Positions 1 through 8,057 of a DNA stretch of 64,000 nucleotides are shown piece after piece. Both the position numbers and the translations under genes were made by a program. The DNA is from Leifsonia virtsii (GTDB taxonomy: Bacteria; Actinomycetota; Actinomycetes; Actinomycetales; Microbacteriaceae). Under the pieces are notes generated by a model. The model was given only the letters and a program-made list of their open reading frames with translations. It did not search any database and was not told the origin of the DNA. The stretch covers positions 617,333-681,332 of the forward strand of contig NZ_JAROCB010000001.1 in assembly GCF_030433675.1 (NCBI RefSeq), in the 5' to 3' direction. Position 1 is the first letter of the stretch, and every line of letters begins with the position of its first letter.

Positions 1-1198
1 CGGTCGCGAGCGCGAGCGGGACGGTCTCGGTCTTCCCGTTCAGGGTGAAGGTTCCCTGGCCGAGGATGTCGCCCTTGAAGCCGGAGGAGAGCGGCCGGGT
101 CTGCAGGTCGACGGCGATGGGCGTGTCCGACCACACCAGGAACGTCTTGGTCTCGGTCGCGATCAGCTTCGACGAGGCGCCCCAGGCGGTCTTGTAGGTG
201 CCGAAGGTCTGGCCCTTCTCGACCGCGGTGACCTGGTGGAAGCCCGCCTTCACGCTGGTCAGCAGGCCCTTCACGCCGGCCCAGAGGTCGTCGTGGGTCG
301 GCGCTCCGAGCACCACCCCGATCACGCGGACCTTCGTGTCGCCGACCGGGACCTGTGCCGAGAAGAGCAGGCAGTTGCCCGCCTCGTCGGTGTTGCCGGT
401 CTTGATCCCGTCCATCCCCTCGAAGCCCAGCAGGGTGTTCGTGTTGTCCTGCGAACCGGCGCCCGGGAGCGTCACGTTCTTCTGCGACACGATCGCGGAG
501 AGGGCGGGGGAGGCGAGCACGAGCTTGCCGAGGCCGATGAGGTCCTTCGTCGTGCTGACGTTGCGGGGGTCGAGGCCGTCCGGCGTGACGATCTTGGTGC
601 CGGTGAAGCCGTGCTGCGAGAGCCAGCCGTTGGCCGCATCCACGTAGGCGTCGGTCGAGCCGAAGGCCCAGTTGGCGAGCGAGATGGCGTAGTTGTTCGC
701 CGAGGGGAGGAGCATCGCCTCCAGCGCCTGCTTCTCCGTCAGTGAGGTGCCCGCGACGACGGGGGCCCAGGAGCCGCCCTCGGCGACCACCTGGTTCCAG
801 ATGTCGACGTCGCGCTGGGTGAAGGCGATGTCGGGGCCGTCCTCTGTGCCGTTCAACGGCTTCTTGTCGAGGATGACGAGCGCCGTGATGGTCTTCGTGA
901 CGCTGGCGATCGGGACACTGGCATCGGTGCCGGTGGACGCCGACGCGCCCGGGTAGTCTGGCGCGACGAAGGCGGACGCGCCGTAGCCGGGCCACGCGAG
1001 TTGCACGGCGGGCTGCACGATCGTCTTGTCGTGCGCGGTGACGGCGGCGGTCGCCGGCACGGGGGCGACGAGGGAGGCCACGACGTAGGCGAACGCCGCG
1101 AGCACGGCGATCAGGGTGCCGAAGACGACGACGCGGCGGCGACGGTAGACGGTGCGGGAGACACGGCGCGGCGGATCGACGACAACTTGCTGGGGCAC
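1..1198 (-). CDS. D-alanyl-D-alanine carboxypeptidase (serine-type, peptidase S11), 3' end outside window
   Basis: Penicillin-binding DD-carboxypeptidase that trims the terminal D-Ala from peptidoglycan pentapeptides outside the membrane. The visible 399 codons begin with a short Arg-rich cytoplasmic stretch and one hydrophobic segment (about residues 23-50), a signal anchor or signal peptide. The three active-site motifs are in order: SVTK at 99-102, SAN at 166-168 and KTG at 266-268. The start is GTG at 1198. A -10-like TAAAAT ends exactly 6 bases upstream and no Shine-Dalgarno is seen, so a leaderless mRNA is likely. The C-terminal part is cut by the window edge. The family call is certain; the exact DacA/DacB/DacF-type paralogue is not. 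Confidence 0.93.
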   Translation of the reverse strand, partial: MPQQVVVDPPRRVSRTVYRRRRVVVFGTLIAVLAAFAYVVASLVAPVPATAAVTAHDKTIVQPAVQLAWPGYGASAFVAPDYPGASASTGTDASVPIASVTKTITALVILDKKPLNGTEDGPDIAFTQRDVDIWNQVVAEGGSWAPVVAGTSLTEKQALEAMLLPSANNYAISLANWAFGSTDAYVDAANGWLSQHGFTGTKIVTPDGLDPRNVSTTKDLIGLGKLVLASPALSAIVSQKNVTLPGAGSQDNTNTLLGFEGMDGIKTGNTDEAGNCLLFSAQVPVGDTKVRVIGVVLGAPTHDDLWAGVKGLLTSVKAGFHQVTAVEKGQTFGTYKTAWGASSKLIATETKTFLVWSDTPIAVDLQTRPLSSGFKGDILGQGTFTLNGKTETVPLALAT

Positions 1199-1204
1199 GG
1201 TCGG

Positions 1205-1210
1205 ATTTTA
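1205..1210 (-). promoter_or_regulatory. Leaderless -10 element for the carboxypeptidase
   Basis: TAAAAT on the minus strand, followed by 6 bases and then the GTG start at 1198. This spacing puts the transcription start at or next to the start codon. Confidence 0.5.
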
Positions 1211-1217
1211 GCGGGGC

Positions 1218-2042
1218 CTACCGATGCGAGGGCTGAGAACGCGCGCGGAGCGCCCAGAGTGCCACGGCCGAGGCCGACGCGACGTTGAGCGAGTCGACGC
1301 CGTGCAGCATCGGGATGGTGACCACGGTGTCCGCCGCCGACAGCGCCCGCCGGCTGAGACCGTCACCCTCCGCGCCGAAGACCATCGCGACGCGCTCCGG
1401 AGGGTCGGCGGCGTAGTCGTCGAGGGTGACCGCGTCGTCCGCCAGCGCCAGTGCGGCGATGTCGAAGCCGGCGCCGTGCAGCAGTGGTGCGGCCGCATCC
1501 CAATCGGGGAGACGCGTCCACGGCACCTGCAGGACCGTTCCCATGCTCACCCGGACACTGCGGCGGTACAGCGGGTCGGCGCAGCGCGGCGTCACGAGCA
1601 CGGCATCCGCGCCGAGGCCCGCGACCGCGCGGAAGATCGCCCCGACGTTGGTGTGGTCGACGATGTCCTCGAGCACGACGACGCGGCGGGCGTCGCGGAG
1701 AAGGTCGGCGGGGTCGGGGAGCACGGGACGGTGCATCGCCGCGAGCGCTCCGCGGTGCAGGTGGTAGCCGGTCAGCTGCTCCAGCACGGCGGGCTCGCCG
1801 ACGAAGACCGGGACGTCGGGGTAGGGCGCGAGGAGCGGTTCCACATCCGGCAGCCATTGCTCCTGGAGCAGCACCGATCGCGGGCGGTGCCCGGCGGCCA
1901 GGGCTCGCGTGATCACCTTGGTCGACTCGGCGATGTAGAGGCCGCCCGCGGGCTCGGCGACGCGCCGGAGCGCGACGTCGGTGAGCCGGGAGTAGTCGGC
2001 GAGGCCGTCGGCCTCCAGGTCGTCGATGCGGTGCACGAGCAT
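1218..2042 (-). CDS. TrmH/SpoU-family RNA 2'-O-methyltransferase
   Basis: SPOUT-class methyltransferase that uses S-adenosylmethionine to methylate a ribose 2'-OH in tRNA or rRNA. The 274-residue protein has an N-terminal substrate-binding part and a C-terminal knot domain with the three family motifs: DHTNVGAIFRAVAGLGAD near residue 130, VFGAEGDGLS near 220, and IPMLHGVDSLNVASASAVAL near 240. I chose ATG 2042 because the domain begins right after it (MLVHRIDDLEADGL); longer frames reach back into the divergent promoter region. It is divergently transcribed from the sirtuin gene with about 76 bases between starts. The target nucleotide cannot be read from sequence. Confidence 0.93.
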   Translation of the reverse strand: MLVHRIDDLEADGLADYSRLTDVALRRVAEPAGGLYIAESTKVITRALAAGHRPRSVLLQEQWLPDVEPLLAPYPDVPVFVGEPAVLEQLTGYHLHRGALAAMHRPVLPDPADLLRDARRVVVLEDIVDHTNVGAIFRAVAGLGADAVLVTPRCADPLYRRSVRVSMGTVLQVPWTRLPDWDAAAPLLHGAGFDIAALALADDAVTLDDYAADPPERVAMVFGAEGDGLSRRALSAADTVVTIPMLHGVDSLNVASASAVALWALRARSQPSHR

Positions 2043-2090
2043 GGGTCCACATTGCCAGGCCGACGAAACAAATCGGAAAACTGGGGTGTT

Positions 2091-2096
2091 TAGACT
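2091..2096 (+). promoter_or_regulatory. -10 element of the sirtuin gene
   Basis: TAGACT lies 22 bases before the GTG at 2119, leaving room for a short leader that carries the GGAGG ribosome-binding site at 2109-2113. Confidence 0.4.
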
Positions 2097-2118
2097 CGAA
2101 GAGGATCTGGAGGTGCCT

Positions 2119-2964
2119 GTGACCACGCTGACGACCGAGCTCCCGCCGGAGCTGGCCCGCGGCATCGACCAGACCGTCGAGCTGCTGACCGGTCGCCGCT
2201 TCGCCGTGCTGACCGGCGCCGGCGTGTCGACCGACTCCGGGATCCCGGACTACCGCGGCGAGGGCGCCCCGAAGCGCACCCCGATGACCTTCCAGCAGTT
2301 CCTCGCCGACGACACCTTCCGCAAGCGGTACTGGGCGGGAAGCCACCTCGGCTACCGTCGCTTCGCCGCTGCGCGCCCGAACGACGGCCACCGCGCTCTC
2401 GCCCGGCTGGAGCTGGCGGGCGCGGCCAACGGTGTCATCACCCAGAACGTGGACGGGCTGCACAAGCAGGCCGGGTCGCGTCGGGTCGTCGACCTGCACG
2501 GCGCGATGGATCGTGTGCTCTGCCTGGTCTGCGGCCAGATCTTCGCGCGTGAGGCCATCACCGCGCGCATCGACGAGGCCAACCCGTGGCTCGACACCGA
2601 CGGAGCGGTCGAGATCGCCCCGGACGGCGACGCCATCGTGACCGACGTCGACTCCTTCGTCGTCCCGGACTGCACGGTGTGCGGCGGGCGGCTGAAGCCC
2701 GACGTGGTGTTCTTCGGCGAGTTCGTGCCGGCGGAGAAGTACCGTGAGGCGAGCGCGTTGGTCCGTTCGGCGGACGCTCTCGTCATCGCCGGGTCGTCTC
2801 TCGTCGTGAACTCGGGCATCCGTCTGCTGGAGGAGGCGCGGCGTCGCCGGCTCCCCATCGTCATCGTCAACCGCGGGCAGACGAAGGGCGACGGCCGGGC
2901 GACCGTTAAGCTGGACGGCGGGACGACGGAGACGCTCGTCGAGCTCGCCAAGCGCCTGGCCTGA
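2119..2964 (+). CDS. NAD-dependent protein deacylase, Sir2 family
   Basis: Sirtuin that removes acyl groups from lysines using NAD+, giving nicotinamide and O-acyl-ADP-ribose. In the 281-residue product the NAD-binding motif GAGVSTDSGIPDYRG starts near residue 33, TQNVDGLHKQAG precedes the catalytic His127 (DLHGAMDR), and two zinc-binding CxxC pairs sit at C135/C138 and C185/C188. The stretch between the two pairs is longer than in compact sirtuins. GTG 2119 is favoured over GTG 2113 because a GGAGG sits 5 bases before it. The histidine phosphatase gene follows after 40 bases in the same direction, so the two may be co-transcribed. Confidence 0.94.
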   Translation: MTTLTTELPPELARGIDQTVELLTGRRFAVLTGAGVSTDSGIPDYRGEGAPKRTPMTFQQFLADDTFRKRYWAGSHLGYRRFAAARPNDGHRALARLELAGAANGVITQNVDGLHKQAGSRRVVDLHGAMDRVLCLVCGQIFAREAITARIDEANPWLDTDGAVEIAPDGDAIVTDVDSFVVPDCTVCGGRLKPDVVFFGEFVPAEKYREASALVRSADALVIAGSSLVVNSGIRLLEEARRRRLPIVIVNRGQTKGDGRATVKLDGGTTETLVELAKRLA

Positions 2965-3004
2965 CCGGCCGACCCGCGCGCGTCCCGGCGACGAAAGGAC
3001 GCGT

Positions 3005-3604
3005 GTGACCTTCATCTCGCTCGTGCGGCACGGCCAGACCGACTGGAACCTCGCCAAGCGCATCCAGGGGTCGAGCGACATCCCGCTCAACGAGACCGGA
3101 CGCGCACAGGCGGAGGCGACGGGTCGCGCGCTGGCGGCCGGCCGGTTCGACGCGATCTACGCAAGCCCGCTCTCCCGTGCCCTCGACACCGCGCGCATCA
3201 TCGCCGAGCACGTCGGCCTGGGCGAGCCCGACACGATCCCCGCGGTCGCCGAGCGGCACTACGGCGAGGCCGAGGGCCTCACCGGGGAGCAGATCCTCGC
3301 CCGCTGGCCCGAGGGCGCTCCCGTCCCCGGCCGTGAGTCGCGGGAGCAGGTCGTCGCGCGCGCCCTGCCCGCCCTGCGCGAGCTGGGGGAGCAGCACCCC
3401 GGCGAGAACGTCATCGTGGTGAGCCACGGCGGCGTCATCTCGTCGCTGGTGCGTCACGTCACCGACCACGCCCTGCCCGGACCGGGGGAGCTCATCCCGA
3501 ACGGGTCCGTGCACCGCTTCCGCTACCTCGACGGCGAACTCACCCTCGACCGCTTCAACCTGGGCCCGGAGGACCGCGACCTGTTCACCGCCTCGGTGAT
3601 GTGA
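3005..3604 (+). CDS. Histidine phosphatase family protein (phosphoglycerate-mutase fold)
   Basis: Phosphatase of the RHG branch. The catalytic motif LVRHGQTDWN is at residues 6-15, its His being phosphorylated during turnover. The second catalytic His is in VIVVSHGGVISSLVRHV near residue 140, and the acid residue is in ERHYGEAEGLTGEQ near 82. At 199 residues it has the length of the small single-domain phosphatases of this superfamily. The GTG start at 3005 has a GAAAGGA-like site upstream. The substrate is not readable; members act on sugar phosphates, nucleotides or cofactor intermediates. Confidence 0.9.
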   Translation: MTFISLVRHGQTDWNLAKRIQGSSDIPLNETGRAQAEATGRALAAGRFDAIYASPLSRALDTARIIAEHVGLGEPDTIPAVAERHYGEAEGLTGEQILARWPEGAPVPGRESREQVVARALPALRELGEQHPGENVIVVSHGGVISSLVRHVTDHALPGPGELIPNGSVHRFRYLDGELTLDRFNLGPEDRDLFTASVM

Positions 3605-3635
3605 CCGAGCTCGGCTCGCGCGGAGCGGGTCGCGC

Positions 3636-4439
3636 TCAGTCCCTGCGGAGCAGGAACGGTCCCGCGTCCGGGCGCTTCGCCGTCACGTGGTCGCCGGACG
3701 ACTGGTGCCGGATGCGGCGGATCACCCACGGCACCAGGTACTCGCGCGCCCAGGAGAGGTCCTCCGACCGCGCCTGCCGCCAGGTGCGCGCCGGCAGCGG
3801 CTCCGGCTGGAGCGGCTGCAGCTCGTTCTCGACGTTCAGCGCGGCCAGCACCATCCGCGCCACCGTGTGGTGACCCAGAGGGGCCAGGTGCAGGCGGTCG
3901 GGCGCCCACATCCGCTGGTCCTGGATCTCGGTGAGCGCCCACTGGTCGGCCACGATGCAGTCGTAGCGGGCGGCGATCGCCCGGACGTTCTCGTTGTAGA
4001 TCGCGACCTTGCCGCGGATGCCGCGGAACACCGGGGAGAACCCAACATCGACGCCGGTGAACACGACGACCGTCGCGCCGTCGGCGCTCAGCCGCGAGAC
4101 GGCCTCGTCGAACAGCAGGGCGATCTGGTCCGGGTCGGTGCCCGGGCGGATCACGTCGTTGCCGCCGGCCGAGATCGTGATGAGGTCGGGGCGGAGCGCG
4201 ACCGCCGCATCCACCTGTTCGTCGAGGATCTGCTTGATGAGCTTTCCGCGCACCGCGAGGTTGGCGTAGGCGAAGTCGTCGGTCTGGCTGCTCAGCACTT
4301 CCGCCACCCGGTCGGCCCAGCCGCGGTGCCCGCCCGGGCTGCCCGGCTCCGGATCGCCGATGCCCTCGGTGAACGAATCTCCGAGTGCGACGTAGCGGGA
4401 CCAGGGATGCCGTGCTTCTGCCATTGCTCCATTCTGCAT
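3636..4439 (-). CDS. SGNH/GDSL-family hydrolase
   Basis: Cytoplasmic-looking esterase or lipase-type hydrolase of 267 residues with no signal peptide. Block I GDSFTEG is near residue 20, carrying the catalytic Ser. Block III GGNDVI is near 94, and block V DRLHLAPLGHHTVA is near 180, carrying the Asp and His. The Gly of block II may be in YANLAVRGK. Starts at ATG 4439 or ATG 4424 (MAEARHP) are both possible; neither has a well-spaced ribosome-binding site. It is convergent with the phosphatase and divergent from the helicase gene. The natural substrate is unknown. Confidence 0.88.
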   Translation of the reverse strand: MQNGAMAEARHPWSRYVALGDSFTEGIGDPEPGSPGGHRGWADRVAEVLSSQTDDFAYANLAVRGKLIKQILDEQVDAAVALRPDLITISAGGNDVIRPGTDPDQIALLFDEAVSRLSADGATVVVFTGVDVGFSPVFRGIRGKVAIYNENVRAIAARYDCIVADQWALTEIQDQRMWAPDRLHLAPLGHHTVARMVLAALNVENELQPLQPEPLPARTWRQARSEDLSWAREYLVPWVIRRIRHQSSGDHVTAKRPDAGPFLLRRD

Positions 4440-4460
4440 CGGACGGCGCAGCGGACGGGA

Positions 4461-4483
4461 CTGTCAGCCGCCTCGGGTAGATT
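4461..4483 (+). promoter_or_regulatory. RecA-NDp/PafBC-type promoter candidate for the helicase gene
   Basis: CTGTCAGCC (4461-4469), exactly 8 bases, then TAGATT (4478-4483). I recall the PafBC-dependent DNA-damage promoter as TTGTCRGTG-N8-TAnnnT. Six of nine upstream positions, the spacing and the -10 all fit. The -10 is 8 bases before the GTG start at 4492. Confidence 0.4.
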
Positions 4484-4491
4484 TGATCCAA

Positions 4492-6327
4492 GTGGAGACA
4501 GCAGCAGCATCCGTCCCGGACGACCCCGCAGAGGAGTCCGAGCGGCCCGGCGTGCACGCGGGAAGTTTCGCCGCGGAGCACCTGTCGCCCTCCTTCCCGG
4601 AGCGTGCGGCGTGGGGCACGGCGGGCAAACTCCGGGCGTGGCAGGCAGAGGCGCTCGACGTCTACTTCGAGCACGAGCCGCGCGACTTCCTCGCCGCCGC
4701 GACGCCCGGCGCCGGCAAGACGACCTTCGCGCTCCGGCTCGCGACCGAGCTCCTCTCTCGGCGCGTCATCGAGCGCGTGACCGTGGTCGCGCCGACCGAG
4801 CACCTCAAGCGGCAGTGGGCGGAGGCAGCCTCGCGCGTCGGTCTGCACCTCGACCCCGACTTCAAGAACTCGGACGGCCGGTACGCCCGGCATTACCGCG
4901 GTGTCGCGGTGACCTATGCCCAGGTGGCCATGCGCCCCAGCCTTCACAAGGACATCACCGAAGCCCACAAGACGCTCGTCATCCTCGACGAGGTGCACCA
5001 TGGCGGCGACGCGCTCAGCTGGGGCGACGGCATCCGGGACGCGTTCGAGCGTGCGACGCGGCGGCTCTCCCTGACCGGAACTCCTTTCCGCTCGGACACC
5101 GCGCCCATCCCGTTCGTGACCTACCTTCCCGATCGTCAGGGCATCCGCACCTCCGTCACCGACTACAACTACGGCTACGGGCGCGCGCTCGAGGACGGCG
5201 TGGTCCGTCCGGTCATCTTCATGGTCTACGCCGGGCACATGCGCTGGCGGACCAAGACCGGCGACGAAATGGAGGCCCGGCTCGGCGAGGGCAACACGAA
5301 GGACATCACCTCCCAGGCGTGGCGCACCGCCCTCGACCCACGCGGAGAGTGGATCCCCGCGGTGCTGTCGGCGGCCGACCGGCGGCTGACCGAGGTGCGC
5401 AACGCCATCCCGGACGCAGGCGGCCTTGTCATCGCCACCGACCACTACGCCGCGCGCGCCTACGCCGACATCCTGCAGCAGCTCTCCGGTGAGCCTGTGA
5501 CCGTCGTGCTGTCGGACGAGAAGGAGGCGAGCGACAGGATCGAGGCGTTCTCGAAGGGCGACTCGCGCTGGATGGTCGCGGTGCGGATGGTCTCGGAGGG
5601 CGTGGACGTGCCGCGGCTCGCGGTCGGCGTGTACGCGACGAGCGCCTCCACCCCGCTGTTCTTCGCGCAGGCGATCGGCCGCTTCGTGCGCGCCCGCCGC
5701 CGGGGCGAGACCGCGTCGGTGTTCCTGCCGAACGTGCCCGCGCTGATGGCGCTCGCGAACGCGCTCGAGCTGGAGCGCGACCACGCGCTTGACCGCGTCG
5801 CGGACCCGAATGCCGAGGGCGACCTCTGGAACCCCGAGGACGCGATGGTGGCGGAGGCGAACCGCGAGGAGCGCGCGTCGGAGGCGCTGACCGAGCAGTT
5901 CGCGTTCGAGGCCCTGGGGTCGGAGGCCAACTTCGACCGCGTCCTGTACGACGGGAAGGAGTTCGGCAGCTTCGCCGTGCCCGGCACGGACGAGGAGCTC
6001 GACTTCATCGGTCTCCCCGGCATTCTGGAGCCGGAGCAGGTGCACGAGCTGTTGCTTCAGCGCCAGCAGCGGCAGGCCCGGCGGCACTCGTCGCGCCCGG
6101 CTGCGGCGGAAGGTCATCCTCCTGCGCCGCTGCACCGCACGCTCAAGGAGCAGCGTCAGCTGCTGAACAGCCTGGTGGGCCTTTACTCGAAGAACTCGGG
6201 TGAGCCGCACGGTCTGATCCACGCCGAGCTGCGGCGGGTCTGCGGCGGCCCGGCGGTCGCGCAGGCGAGCGTCACCCAGTTGCAGGCGCGGATCGATTTC
6301 CTGCGGAAGCGGCTGGGCTCGCACTAG
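4492..6327 (+). CDS. DEAD/DEAH-box helicase (superfamily 2)
   Basis: ATP-dependent nucleic-acid helicase of 611 residues. Motif I is ATPGAGKTTFAL near residue 69, motif II is LDEVHHGG near 164 (DEVH box), motif III-like LSLTGTPFRSD is near 192, and the C-terminal RecA fold ends with FAQAIGRFVRARR near 390 (motif VI). The remaining C-terminal part has a charged, Gln-rich linker and no domain I can name. GTG 4492 is preferred to TTG 4483, which overlaps the TAGATT -10 element; the short spacing suggests a leaderless transcript. The promoter resembles the PafBC damage-inducible class, and pafB-pafC are in this window. It may act in DNA repair, but that is inference. Confidence 0.9.
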   Translation: METAAASVPDDPAEESERPGVHAGSFAAEHLSPSFPERAAWGTAGKLRAWQAEALDVYFEHEPRDFLAAATPGAGKTTFALRLATELLSRRVIERVTVVAPTEHLKRQWAEAASRVGLHLDPDFKNSDGRYARHYRGVAVTYAQVAMRPSLHKDITEAHKTLVILDEVHHGGDALSWGDGIRDAFERATRRLSLTGTPFRSDTAPIPFVTYLPDRQGIRTSVTDYNYGYGRALEDGVVRPVIFMVYAGHMRWRTKTGDEMEARLGEGNTKDITSQAWRTALDPRGEWIPAVLSAADRRLTEVRNAIPDAGGLVIATDHYAARAYADILQQLSGEPVTVVLSDEKEASDRIEAFSKGDSRWMVAVRMVSEGVDVPRLAVGVYATSASTPLFFAQAIGRFVRARRRGETASVFLPNVPALMALANALELERDHALDRVADPNAEGDLWNPEDAMVAEANREERASEALTEQFAFEALGSEANFDRVLYDGKEFGSFAVPGTDEELDFIGLPGILEPEQVHELLLQRQQRQARRHSSRPAAAEGHPPAPLHRTLKEQRQLLNSLVGLYSKNSGEPHGLIHAELRRVCGGPAVAQASVTQLQARIDFLRKRLGSH

Positions 6328-6387
6328 GCGCGAGAGCAGCGATCTTAGGCTCGCCGTACCTTCGTGGCGCTCACGCCTCGCACTTCC

Positions 6388-6393
6388 TAGGCT
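6388..6393 (+). promoter_or_regulatory. Leaderless -10 element of the VIT-family gene
   Basis: TAGGCT, 6 bases, then ATG at 6400; no ribosome-binding site is present in the gap. Confidence 0.5.
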
Positions 6394-6399
6394 GAGCGC

Positions 6400-7146
6400 A
6401 TGAGTGAGACGAGTGGAGAGCCCGGGCGCGATCCCGGCGCCGCGCAGCATCCGGACGAACCGCACCGCGGCGGTCTGGCGCAGCGGCTGAACTGGCTTCG
6501 CGCCGGCGTGCTCGGCGCCAACGACGGCATCGTCTCGGTGGCTGCGGTCGTCGTCGGTGTCGCGGGGGCCACGCAGTCGATTCCGGCCATCGTCACGGCC
6601 GGTCTCGCCGCGCTGGTCGGTGGTGCGATCTCGATGGCGCTCGGCGAGTACGTCTCCGTCAGCAGTCAGCGGGACAGCGAGCGCGCGCTCATCGCGAAGG
6701 AGCGCCGGGAGCTGGCGGAGATGCCGGAGGAGGAGCTGGACGAGCTGACCGGCCTCTACCAGCAGCGCGGGCTGTCGCCGGCGACGGCGCGCCAGGTCGC
6801 GATCGAGCTGACCGAGCACGACGCCCTTGCGGCGCACCTGTCGGCCGAGCTCGGCATCGACCAGGACGACGTGGTGAGCCCGTGGCACGCCGCGCTGGCG
6901 TCGGCGGTCGCCTTCACCTGCGGCGCCGTGCTGCCGATGCTCACCATTCTGCTCCCGCCCGAGATCCGCATCCCGGTGACGTTCGTCGCCGTGCTGATCG
7001 CGCTCGCGATCACGGGCTATGTGGCCTCATGGATCGGCGGCAGCCCGCGCGGACGTGCGATGATCCGAGTGGTGATCGGCGGCGCCCTGGCGCTGGCGGC
7101 CACGTTCATCGTCGGTTCGCTGCTCGGGACGACGGTCGCCGGCTAG
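6400..7146 (+). CDS. VIT1/CCC1-family transporter
   Basis: Membrane protein of 248 residues related to vacuolar iron/manganese transporters, which move Fe2+ or Mn2+ across membranes. After a hydrophilic N-terminus it shows the family hallmark LRAGVLGANDGIVSVAAVVVGVAGA near residue 34, then GGAISMALGEYVSVSSQRDSE in helix 2 near 73. A cytosolic Glu-rich segment (residues 92-130) carries EEELDELTGLYQQRGL, and three helices close the protein. Unlike the paralogue at 15783-16877 it lacks a ferritin-like domain. A -10 six bases before the ATG points to a leaderless mRNA. The AMP nucleosidase gene follows after 18 bases. Confidence 0.9.
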   Translation: MSETSGEPGRDPGAAQHPDEPHRGGLAQRLNWLRAGVLGANDGIVSVAAVVVGVAGATQSIPAIVTAGLAALVGGAISMALGEYVSVSSQRDSERALIAKERRELAEMPEEELDELTGLYQQRGLSPATARQVAIELTEHDALAAHLSAELGIDQDDVVSPWHAALASAVAFTCGAVLPMLTILLPPEIRIPVTFVAVLIALAITGYVASWIGGSPRGRAMIRVVIGGALALAATFIVGSLLGTTVAG

Positions 7147-7164
7147 CGAGAGGGAGGCCGCCGG

Positions 7165-8043
7165 ATGGTGGATGCGCAGAACACGGACGAGACGGCCGGT
7201 ACGGTGACCCCGGGGGCGGCTTCTCCGACCGGCGGGGGTGCCGAGACCGTCGTCACCAAGGCGGGGCTGAAGGACAAGGCCGAGATCGTCCGCGACTGGC
7301 TGCCGCGGTACACCGGCACGCCGGTGGAGGAGTTCGGCGAGTACGTCCTGCTGACCAACTTCGGCGACTACGTGGAGCGGTTCGCCGAATGGTACGGCGC
7401 CGAGGTGCGGGGACTCGACCGGTCGATGCCGAATGCGACCGCGGACGGCATCACGATGGTGGACTTCGGGATGGGAAGCCCGAACGCGGCGACGGTCATG
7501 GACCTGCTCAGCGCCGTCTGCCCGAAAGCGGCGCTGTTCCTCGGCAAGTGCGGCGGGGTGAAGCAGAAGAGCCGGGTCGGCGATCTCGTGCTGCCCATCG
7601 CGGCCATCCGGGGTGAGGGCACCTCGAACGACTACCTTCCCCCGGAGGTTCCTGCGCTGCCCGCGTTCCAGCTGCAGCGGGCCGTGTCGTCGACGATCCG
7701 GGACTTCCAGCAGGACTACTGGACGGGCACGGTCTACACGACGAACCGCCGGGTATGGGAGCACGACGACACCTTCAAGCAGTATTTGAAGCGGACGCGG
7801 TGCATGGCGGTCGACATGGAGACGGCGACGGTGTTCGCGGCCGGGTTCGCGAACCGCATCCCGAGCGGTGCCCTGCTGCTGGTGTCGGACCAGCCGATGA
7901 CGCCGGAGGGCGTGAAGACGGCGGAGAGCGACCGCGGTGTCACGCGCGACTTCGTCGAGCGGCACATCCGGATCGGGGTGGAGGCGCTGCGCCTGGTGCG
8001 CCGCAACGGTCGCAGCGTGCGCCACCTGCGCTTCGAGGAATAG
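7165..8043 (+). CDS. amn: AMP nucleosidase
   Basis: Hydrolyses AMP to adenine and ribose 5-phosphate in the cytoplasm, part of adenine nucleotide balance. The 292-residue protein belongs to the nucleoside phosphorylase fold: a phosphate/ribose region TMVDFGMGSPNAATVMDLL near residue 94, ALFLGKCGGVKQKSRVGDLVLP near 115, and the signature MAVDMETATVFAAGFANRIP near 214, whose Glu contacts the ribose. Its roughly 30-residue N-terminus is low-complexity and likely disordered. A GAGGGAGG-type ribosome-binding site precedes ATG 7165. It is convergent with dnaE2. Confidence 0.9.
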   Translation: MVDAQNTDETAGTVTPGAASPTGGGAETVVTKAGLKDKAEIVRDWLPRYTGTPVEEFGEYVLLTNFGDYVERFAEWYGAEVRGLDRSMPNATADGITMVDFGMGSPNAATVMDLLSAVCPKAALFLGKCGGVKQKSRVGDLVLPIAAIRGEGTSNDYLPPEVPALPAFQLQRAVSSTIRDFQQDYWTGTVYTTNRRVWEHDDTFKQYLKRTRCMAVDMETATVFAAGFANRIPSGALLLVSDQPMTPEGVKTAESDRGVTRDFVERHIRIGVEALRLVRRNGRSVRHLRFEE

Positions 8044-8057
8044 CCAGGCGAGCGACG

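Noticed and set aside
3523-6888. Open frame of over 1100 codons on the minus strand
   Set aside because: It runs antisense through the SGNH, helicase and VIT genes and has no recognisable domain; high-GC DNA gives long antisense frames. The conserved motifs are all in the other frames.
6400-7146. Recent duplication between this VIT gene and the one at 15783-16877
   Set aside because: They share only the family motifs, differ in domain content and length, and there is no DNA-level repeat.
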